A stretch of 64,000 nt of DNA from Verrucomicrobiota bacterium (GTDB taxonomy: Bacteria > Verrucomicrobiota > Verrucomicrobiia > Limisphaerales > J093), in assembly GCA_027493615.1 (NCBI GenBank), contig JAOSKK010000005.1:186001-250000 (forward strand). The letters are read 5' to 3'. Each line of letters starts with the position of its first letter. The stretch's first letter is position 1. Positions 57,803 through 64,000 of the stretch are shown in pieces. Below the pieces are notes generated by a model, which ran no database searches, was not told the DNA's origin, and saw only the letters and a program-made list of their open reading frames with translations. Position numbers and translations under genes: made by a program.

Positions 57803-58467
57803 TGGGGCCGGGAACCACAGCACGGCTCGCCGCGGTGAGCCTGGTGGTGCTCGCCGGTGCGACGGTTTGGTGGTGGTCCCTGCGCGGGCATCGGAACCTC
57901 CCCGCACCCTTCGAGCCGCCCTCCCGCATCACCGAAGCGGGGTTGTTGTGTCCCTGGCGCGACCCCGAGGCCGACCTCGCCCGGTTCTTCCCGGCGGCCA
58001 ACCGGCGCGACACCCGCACTCTGATTCTGAGCGGACGCCGGGTGGAACTGGCCCGTGAGCTGGGCCGACAGCCCACGGCGGAGGAGAACGCCCTTCAAGT
58101 GCACCGCGCGCTCCACGACAACCACCCGGTCGGGACGATCCTGACGCGACGGGTGAAGGGGGAACACGGGGGCATCGAACTGGTCCTGGCGGTGACGCCG
58201 GAGGGGCGCGTCCGCGGTGTCAAGATCCAGCGTCACCGCGAACCGCCCGAAGTCGCCAGCGTTCTCGGAGAGGCCGGCTGGTTGAACCGGTTCGAAGGCC
58301 GCGATCGCCGTAGCGATTGGGACGCCGCGGGGGATTGCGCGGGCCTGCCCGCCGGAGCCCGAAGCTCGGCCCAGGCGGTCGTGGAGGGGATCCGGAGCCT
58401 GCTGATCCTGCTGGCCGCCGGCGAGACGTCGTCCCCCCGCGCGCACGAACATCACGACACGCTATGA
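57802..58467 (+). CDS. FMN-binding-domain-like membrane-anchored protein
   Basis: A 221-residue protein with an N-terminal membrane helix ([19 protein letters not shown]) and an exported domain. [20 protein letters not shown] and [19 protein letters not shown] resemble the FMN-binding domain of RnfG, NqrC and NosR. The place where those proteins attach FMN to Thr (SGAT) reads [15 protein letters not shown] here, so the attachment Thr is an Arg. Covalent flavin is therefore doubtful. Start ATG 57802 overlaps the previous stop; the end overlaps the next start by 4 bp (ATGA). Confidence 0.65.
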   Translation: MGPGTTARLAAVSLVVLAGATVWWWSLRGHRNLPAPFEPPSRITEAGLLCPWRDPEADLARFFPAANRRDTRTLILSGRRVELARELGRQPTAEENALQVHRALHDNHPVGTILTRRVKGEHGGIELVLAVTPEGRVRGVKIQRHREPPEVASVLGEAGWLNRFEGRDRRSDWDAAGDCAGLPAGARSSAQAVVEGIRSLLILLAAGETSSPRAHEHHDTL

Positions 58468-59630
58468 GCCTGGGGTGGCTGGCTCTCCGGAATCTGCTTC
58501 GCCGACGGTTGCGTCACGGTTTGATGGTGGGCGCGCTGGCGGTGTCGGTGGCGGTGCTGGTCTGCCTCTCCGGTTTTGGCGCGGGCTACGAACGTGCGCT
58601 TCGCGCCGAACTCGACGGTATGGGGGTCCAACTGATGCTGGTGCCGCTCGGCTGTCCTTATGATGCCGCGGCGAGGGTGATGCGCGGTCGAGCCCTGGAC
58701 AACACCCTGCCCGAGCAGGCGCTGGCGGAGGTCCGCAACGACCCGGCCGTGGCGGTTGCCGCGCCGCTCCTGACGACGGCGGCGCTCCACCCCGACGACC
58801 GGCGTGTGGATCTCTGGGTGGGACTCGATGAATCCGGGCGTGCGCTGAGACCCTGGTGGCGGGTCAAGTCGGGGGCGGCCTGGTTCACCGGTCCCGAGTC
58901 GGTCATCCTCGGCAGCGAGGCGGCGGCGGCGGAACTGCGGGTGCCCGGGGACCAACTGTTTTGCCCTGCTGCCAACCGGAGTCTGCGCGTGTCGGCGGTC
59001 CTCGAACGCAGCGGGACCAGCGACGACAGCCTGTTCTTTGTGCCGCTGCTCACCGCGCAAGAAATGTTCGATCTGCCCGGCCGGCTGACCGCCATCGCCA
59101 TCCGGCTGCATGATCCGGGACAACTTCGCGAAGCCACCGCACGCCTGCAGCAGATCGCGGGCGCCCAGGTCGTCACCCTCACCGAGATGATGGGCGTGTT
59201 CCTCAATCTGGTCGGATCGGTCAGAGTCTTGCTGATCGCCATCGCGACGCTCGCGATGGTGGTCTGCGCCTTGGGCCTGTTCAACACGATGCTGGCGGGC
59301 GTGTTGGACCGTGCCGAGGAACTCGCCGTGATGCGGGCGCTCGGCGCGTCGCGACACCACCTGTTTGGGCTCGTCACCATCGAGTCCCTGCTGCTGGCGG
59401 CCGCAGGGATCGCGGTGGGACTGCCCCTGGCGGCGGGGTCCGGGCACACGCTCGAGGGGCTCATCCGGCCTTACATGCCGTTGGCCCCCTTGGGAACATT
59501 CTGGGTGCTCACCGGCGGCGCGGTCGGGCAGGCCGTGGTCATCAGCCTGGTGATGGGGCTCCTCTCCGGCCTCTACCCGGCCTGGCGCGCCGGGCGCGTT
59601 CAACCCGCGCCGGCACTGAAAGGCGACTGA
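58464..59630 (+). CDS. MacB/FtsX-type ABC transporter permease, first of a pair
   Basis: A 388-residue permease with one N-terminal membrane helix (GLMVGALAVSVAVLVCLSGF), a periplasmic domain of about 230 residues and three C-terminal helices: VLLIAIATLAMVVCALGLFN, LLLAAAGIAVGLPLAAGSGH and AVVISLVMGLLSGLYPAWRA. The coupling segment EELAVMRALGASRHHL and the end YPAWRAGRVQPAPALKGD are typical of the MacB/LolE class, which transmits ATPase movement to periplasmic partners rather than moving solutes across the membrane. The periplasmic domain begins with VPLGCPYDAAARVM, shared with the next gene. Operon partner of the neighbours on both sides. Confidence 0.87.
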   Translation: MSLGWLALRNLLRRRLRHGLMVGALAVSVAVLVCLSGFGAGYERALRAELDGMGVQLMLVPLGCPYDAAARVMRGRALDNTLPEQALAEVRNDPAVAVAAPLLTTAALHPDDRRVDLWVGLDESGRALRPWWRVKSGAAWFTGPESVILGSEAAAAELRVPGDQLFCPAANRSLRVSAVLERSGTSDDSLFFVPLLTAQEMFDLPGRLTAIAIRLHDPGQLREATARLQQIAGAQVVTLTEMMGVFLNLVGSVRVLLIAIATLAMVVCALGLFNTMLAGVLDRAEELAVMRALGASRHHLFGLVTIESLLLAAAGIAVGLPLAAGSGHTLEGLIRPYMPLAPLGTFWVLTGGAVGQAVVISLVMGLLSGLYPAWRAGRVQPAPALKGD

Positions 59631-59632
59631 CC

Positions 59633-60814
59633 ATGACCTGGCTGAGGCTTGCGTGGAGTGGTTTGTGGCGGCGCCCGTTGCGGACCGGGGTGACGGCGGC
59701 GGGGGTGGGCCTGGCCGTGGCGGCGTGCTTCTGTCTGCTCGCCTTCCAGGCCGGCTACCGGCGGAGTCTGGCCATCGAGATCGAGCGGCTTGGCGCACAT
59801 GTGTTGGTGGTGCCCAAGGGTTGCCCTTATGACGCTGCCTCCCTCGCGCTGCACGGCGCGAACTGGCCGTGCCACCTCAAGGCCGCCTACCTGAACGATG
59901 TCCGGGCCACGCCGGGGGTGGCGACGGCAGCGCCGGTGTTCATGGGCGCGCAGTACGAGCAGGCCGGGCGTTACACGGTGTACCTGGGAGTGGACACGAA
60001 CTTTCTGCAGCTCAAACCCGGCTGGAGGTTTGCCGGGGGCTTCCCGCAAACCTCCGGGGAGGTGCTGGTGGGCGCCGAGGTCGCCCGGCGCCGGGGTTGG
60101 GACATTGGCCAGCAGGTGGCCCTGCCGGGGCTCGAGCCGGCTCAAGGGCAGATCTGCGGCGTGATCGAGGCGACACAGGGACCCGACGACCGGTTCATCT
60201 TCTTGACGCTGGCTGACGCCCAAACCCTGTTTCGGCACCCCGAGGAGCTGACGCACATTCTCGTTCGGCTTGCCGATCCCACCCGCATGGAAAGTGTCGT
60301 GGAGGCCTTGCGCGGATGCGACGCCGGCATGCAGATGAACATCGTGCCGCTCGCCCATCTGTTTCGCACGATCCAGTCGCTCGTGGACGCGACGCGCTGG
60401 TTTCTGGGGTGCGTCGCATTGGTCGGATTGCTGGCCGCCGCGGCGGGCGTGAGTGCCTCGCTGTTGATCGCGGTGGCCGAGCGGATCCGGGAAATCGGCG
60501 TGATGCGGGGGCTGGGCGCGTCACGGTGGGACATCTTCCGGCTGTTCTGGCTGGAGACCCAACAGACGTGTGTCGTGGGCGCGGGGCTGGGGATGGTGGG
60601 CGCCTGGCTGGTCATGGGAGCGCTTGAGAGTTGGCTGCGAACGCGGTTGCCGTTCGTCCCCGACGCACGGCTGCTCGAGTGGCAGTGGAGCATTGCGGGC
60701 GGTTGCCTGGCCATCGCGCTGGCCGTCGGGACGGCGGCGGGCCTGCTGCCGGCGTGGCGGGCGGCAACCCTGCCACCCGTCAACGCCATGCGCAGCCGGG
60801 GCGGATGCGCATGA
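59633..60814 (+). CDS. MacB/FtsX-type ABC transporter permease, second of a pair
   Basis: A 393-residue permease with the same plan as its neighbour: N-terminal helix (VTAAGVGLAVAACFCLLAFQ), periplasmic domain, and C-terminal helices starting WFLGCVALVGLLAAAAGVSA. The coupling segment is IREIGVMRGLGASRWDI and the end LPAWRAATLPPVNAM. The periplasmic domain begins VPKGCPYDAASLALHG, so the Cys-Pro-Tyr motif is conserved between the two permeases, hinting at a ligand or redox role. It starts 2 bp after the first permease and overlaps the ATPase by 4 bp. Two different permeases plus one ATPase suggest a heterodimer like LolCE. Confidence 0.87.
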   Translation: MTWLRLAWSGLWRRPLRTGVTAAGVGLAVAACFCLLAFQAGYRRSLAIEIERLGAHVLVVPKGCPYDAASLALHGANWPCHLKAAYLNDVRATPGVATAAPVFMGAQYEQAGRYTVYLGVDTNFLQLKPGWRFAGGFPQTSGEVLVGAEVARRRGWDIGQQVALPGLEPAQGQICGVIEATQGPDDRFIFLTLADAQTLFRHPEELTHILVRLADPTRMESVVEALRGCDAGMQMNIVPLAHLFRTIQSLVDATRWFLGCVALVGLLAAAAGVSASLLIAVAERIREIGVMRGLGASRWDIFRLFWLETQQTCVVGAGLGMVGAWLVMGALESWLRTRLPFVPDARLLEWQWSIAGGCLAIALAVGTAAGLLPAWRAATLPPVNAMRSRGGCA

Positions 60815-61535
60815 GTGGAGGGCACCAGTCTGGCGGCGTCCTGATCGCCGCGCGAAAGCTGAGCAGGATCTATTGGCGGGGCGCGGAGGCGATTCGCGCG
60901 CTCGATGCGGTGACGTTCGAAGTCCGGCGCGGAGAATTCATCGCCACCGTGGGGCCCTCGGGAGCGGGCAAGACCACGTTGCTGAACCTGCTCGGTTGCA
61001 TGGATGCACCCACCAGCGGCACGCTGGAGATTGCCGGCCAGGAGGTGCAAGGCTTCAGCGAAGCCCAACGCACGCGATACCGGCGGCAAGTGGTCGGCTT
61101 TGTCTTCCAGCACTTTGGGCTCGTCCCCACGCTGACCGTCGCCGAGAACGTCGCGTTGCCGTTGCTCTTTTCCCGCCGCCGGCCCGGTGAGCGCGTGCCG
61201 GCGTTGCTCGAGCGGGTCGGCCTGCGCCACCGCGCCAAACATCGGCCCCATGAGTTGTCGGGAGGGAGATGCAGCGGGTGGCCATCGCGCGAGCGCTCGT
61301 GAACGAGCCGACGCTCTTGCTGGCGGATGAGCCCACCGGAAACCTGGACTCCGCCACCGGCGAAAGCATCATCACCCTCTTCCAGGACCTGCATGCCCAA
61401 GGACTCACGATCTTGGTGGTCACCCACAACCCAAGACTCAGCCTGGCCGCGGAGCGACAACTCGAACTCCGGGATGGCACGCTGACGGAAACCGCATCAC
61501 CACCCCTTCCCGGACATGGGAGTGGTGGCCCATGA
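60811..61535 (+). CDS. ABC transporter ATPase (LolD/MacB class), one frame break
   Basis: About 241 residues. Walker [18 protein letters not shown]-loop [17 protein letters not shown], and Walker [13 protein letters not shown] with H-loop VVTHNPRL. The signature [15 protein letters not shown] is split by a frame change at GGGAGGGAG near 61268; one base restores it. The [14 protein letters not shown] forms place it with LolD, MacB and FtsE rather than importers. It powers the two permeases encoded immediately upstream and ends the operon, convergent with the phosphodiesterase gene. Confidence 0.9.
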
Positions 61536-61601
61536 CGGAGAGGCAGCGCGCTCGCCCCACACCGTCGCGCTGCACGACCCGCGAAGCGCTGATGACAAGG
61601 A

Positions 61602-62443
61602 TCACCGGACTTCCCCGGGCTGGACGTCAAGTCTCCCCCGCTGCGAACGAATGAACCCGGCCAGCGCAGCCAGACGGTCCGTGTTGATCCAATCCACGCC
61701 CGCCACCCACTGGGCCTGCCACACGCCCTCGACGTCCGGGGTTCCCCAAAACCGTATCCGCCGTCCCTGGGCATGCGCCCGTTCCACCAAGCCACGCAGC
61801 TTGGTGGCCTCGCCCGCCGGCGGGGCACCCTCCCCCGCCACTGGAACTGACTCGACCAACTCGCGCTGACCCACGGTACGCGATGCCGGCTGGGGTTGTC
61901 GTCCAGATCCGGTACCCGCCCGTCCAGCGCCGCCAGCCGCTTCCCCCCGGCCAGCAGGGCTTCACGCGGGGCGTTGCCGCTGATCACCACCGTCACCGCG
62001 TTCGTGTGCGTGGCGTCCGCCTCGAATACCGTCAGCATGGAGCGGTAACGTTCGAGCAGCGCTTCGAGCACGCGCCACGTGGCGACTCCCTCGGACTTGA
62101 AATCGATCAGAAGCCAAAACGTGGGCCCCTCCCGAAACACCCGGCCGCCGTTCGCCCGGACGCGCTCGCTCAGCGGATCCAAGTACAACGTCTCAAGGGT
62201 GCGCTCGGGCCGGACCTGACCACGATCATGCGCGACGAGCAACCGTCCCTCCACCAGGAAGATGTCCGCTTCCACGCTGCCGAACCCCTGGTCCAGCGCG
62301 TCGAGCAGGGGCCGGGCATGCTCGTAATCGTTGTGGGCATGCGCACGTTCCAGCGGGGCAACCGTGCGCGGGGCGTCGGTTTCGGCCCCGAGGGCCAGCC
62401 AAGTGCCCAGGCCGCAAAGACAGGCGGTGAGTTGGCGGAACAT
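61602..62443 (-). CDS. Secreted glycerophosphodiester phosphodiesterase / PLC-like protein, one frame break
   Basis: Starts MFRQLTACLCGLGTWLALGA (signal peptide). It then has the GDPD-type block HAHNDYEHARPLLDALDQGF, GSVEADIFLVEGRLLVAHDR, with the His, Glu and Asp that bind the metal. FWLLIDFKSEG supplies the next acidic residue, and RIRFWGTPDVEGVWQ with GVDWINTDRL ends the barrel. The frame changes near 61880. Length about 280 residues. Members hydrolyse glycerophosphodiesters or phosphoinositides. It lies 71 bp after the cyclase gene in the same direction, so co-transcription is possible. Confidence 0.82.
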
Positions 62444-62514
62444 CGTGCCATGCAGCCTGCCGCCGGCCTCTCGCTCCGTCGAGGCCCTTTTCGGAACGCA
62501 CATCGCCGACCCGG

Positions 62515-64000
62515 TCAGCCCAGCCGCGCCATCTCCGCCGCGACCGCCGGGTACACACCCTTTCGCTCCACCCCATCGACCGGATGCCCGGTGGCGGCCA
62601 GGAGCTGACGGTAGGTGGCCAGGGCCAACAGGGGCCAACTGTTCCGGTACATGTCGTACTTGAGATAGTAGACTTTCGGGAAACCCGTGCCGGTGGTTTC
62701 GTCTTCGGACCACGAGCCGTCCGGGTTCTGCGTTCGCGTCAGGTACTCGAGGCCCCGGAGGAGACTCGGCCGTTGCGGATCGCCCAACGTGCACAGGCCC
62801 ATGACCGCCCAGGCGGTTTGTGAGGCCGTGCTGGGGCCGCGCCCCTTGAAGACCGGGTCCTCATAGGTGTCGCACCGTTCCCCCCAACCGCCGTCGGTGT
62901 GCTGAACACTCTCAAGCCAGGCACCGGCCTTCTGGAGCCAGGGTTCACGCATGTCCACCCCGAGAATGTGGAGGCCGCGCAGCACCTGCCACGTGCCGTA
63001 GATGTAGTTGACGCCCCACCGGCCATACCAGGAACCGTCCGCTTCCTGCGTGCGCCGGAGGTAATCGAGGGCCTTGAGCACCTGGGGATGGTCCAACGGG
63101 TACTTCTCGTGACCCAACACCTCGAGAATCCGGGCCGTGATGTCCGCGCACTCCGGATCCAGCATGGCGTTGTGATCTGCGAACGGCACTTTCTCGAGGA
63201 TGTTGTTCGTGCAGTCCTTGTCGAAGGCCGCCCAGCCTCCGTCCTTGCACTGGAAAGTCATCATCCAGTTCAGGCCCCGACGATAGGCGGCATCGCGCAC
63301 CTCCGGCCGGTCCGTGGGCGTCTGCCGCAACGCCAGCAACACCATGGCCGTGTCGTCCACGTCCGGATTCCACTTGTTCTCGAACTCGAACACCCAGCCG
63401 CTCGGTTCAACGTCCGCCGGGTTCTTGTGGTGCCAGTCGCCGCGAAAACGGATTTCCTTGTTGATCAGCCACTCCGTGGCCTTCTTGAGCAGGGGATGAT
63501 CCGCCGGCACACCCGACTCCCGCAGCGCAATGGCCACAATGGCCGTATCCCAGACGGGCGAGAGACACGGCTCGAGCCAGACCCGGCCGTCCTTCTCGTG
63601 CTCGTGCTTCTTCAGCAACTGCTCACACTCCACCACCGCCGGATGGTCGTTCGAATAGCCCAAGGCCTTGAAGGCCGTGAGCGAGTTCAAGATGCCCGGA
63701 AAGATGGCCGCCAAGCCGTCCGAACCCTCCATGCGCTCCCGGATCCACGCCTCCGCCTTCCTCAGCGCACGCCGGCGGAAAGGGTGGATGCCCGCCCGCG
63801 CCCACAGATCCGCAAACTTGTGCAGCTTGTCCAACGCCAGGAAGAAATTACGCCAGGTGAACGGCCAGGGATCCCGGGGCAGCCGCAGGTCGCGCTCGTG
63901 ATAGCCTTCCGGAAAGAGTTCGTTCAGATCCACCCCCACGTCGCGGGTCGGGCGGAAATGGTTGATGATCGCCAGCGGCACGAGCATCGCCCGGCTCCAG
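62515..64000 (-). CDS. shc: Squalene-hopene cyclase, 5' end outside the window
   Basis: About 495 C-terminal residues are visible; the frame is open to the window edge (WSRAMLVPLAIINHFRP). The catalytic acid motif is NPDVDDTAMVLL (DxDD). Several QW motifs are present: QCKDGGWAAFDKD, QEADGSWYGRWGVNYIYGT, QHTDGGWGERCDTYEDP and QNPDGSWSEDET. The enzyme cyclises squalene to hopene and diplopterol at the inner membrane, giving hopanoids that stiffen membranes. Roughly the first 150 residues must lie beyond 64000. The frame is intact. Other hopanoid genes are probably upstream on the minus strand. Confidence 0.95.
   Translation of the reverse strand, partial: WSRAMLVPLAIINHFRPTRDVGVDLNELFPEGYHERDLRLPRDPWPFTWRNFFLALDKLHKFADLWARAGIHPFRRRALRKAEAWIRERMEGSDGLAAIFPGILNSLTAFKALGYSNDHPAVVECEQLLKKHEHEKDGRVWLEPCLSPVWDTAIVAIALRESGVPADHPLLKKATEWLINKEIRFRGDWHHKNPADVEPSGWVFEFENKWNPDVDDTAMVLLALRQTPTDRPEVRDAAYRRGLNWMMTFQCKDGGWAAFDKDCTNNILEKVPFADHNAMLDPECADITARILEVLGHEKYPLDHPQVLKALDYLRRTQEADGSWYGRWGVNYIYGTWQVLRGLHILGVDMREPWLQKAGAWLESVQHTDGGWGERCDTYEDPVFKGRGPSTASQTAWAVMGLCTLGDPQRPSLLRGLEYLTRTQNPDGSWSEDETTGTGFPKVYYLKYDMYRNSWPLLALATYRQLLAATGHPVDGVERKGVYPAVAAEMARLG

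Overview
This is a GC-rich chromosomal window, most likely from a member of Verrucomicrobiota (a Limisphaerales/Pedosphaerales-type lineage). The evidence is three prepilin-type genes whose products have an FTLIELLVV helix and a late ADGH or CDGH motif, a FGly-type sulfatase with HEAT repeats, a GH172/DUF2961 enzyme, CehA-like secreted metallohydrolases, hopanoid synthesis, and dense interspersed palindromic repeats. The lineage call is inference; there is no rRNA or marker gene here to settle it. No tRNA, rRNA, CRISPR array or complete insertion sequence was recognised.

Layout. 1-1.2 kb: the end of a probable CMP-Kdo synthetase and kdnB (Kdo 8-oxidase, lipid A-core sugar). 1.3-5.2 kb: a small family protein, a sulfatase, a secreted esterase and a decayed glutaminase. 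5.3-7.5 kb: an OmpR-type regulator and its sensor kinase. 7.7-11.4 kb: dnaE on the minus strand. 11.5-15.1 kb: an Mla/Pqi-type lipid-transport operon (permease with STAS domain, ATPase, MCE protein, auxiliary lipoprotein). 15.3-22.8 kb: xylB, glnD, a GH172-family protein, prmC and a coupled small gene. 22.9-29 kb, minus strand: a transporter-spermidine synthase fusion, a prepilin-like protein and a dipeptidyl peptidase IV. 29.3-35.5 kb: a giant exonuclease-RecQ-UvrD fusion helicase followed by a GIY-YIG nuclease. 35.7-43.4 kb, minus strand: an outer-membrane factor, membrane-fusion protein and RND pump, then a small protein and rmuC. 43.7-47.4 kb: a RelE/Phd pair, a six-hairpin-like secreted protein, an orphaned VapB-like antitoxin with VapC debris, and a relict of a sigma-54 activator. 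47.4-57.4 kb: secreted TSP3, LamG and CehA-like proteins, two prepilin-like proteins and wrbA. 57.4-61.5 kb: a five-gene operon of OB-fold lipoprotein, FMN-binding-like protein, two MacB/FtsX-type permeases and an ATPase. 61.6-64 kb: a glycerophosphodiesterase-like protein and squalene-hopene cyclase, which runs off the window.

Two things dominate the reading. First, more than thirty reading-frame breaks fall in otherwise well-conserved genes, including the essential dnaE and prmC-neighbourhood housekeeping genes. Most that I could localise lie at G or C runs. I treat them as probable consensus or assembly indels, and give each such gene as one feature spanning the break. Second, nearly every intergenic gap holds copies of a few repeat families. 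One is a 70-bp palindrome (family A). Another is a composite element built of modules that occur in circularly permuted order (called here B, L, C and E). A third is a 136-bp tandem palindrome (family D). Some copies lie inside coding sequences, in dnaE and the spermidine synthase fusion, which recalls the Rickettsia palindromic elements. This repeat system is the most interesting feature of the window.
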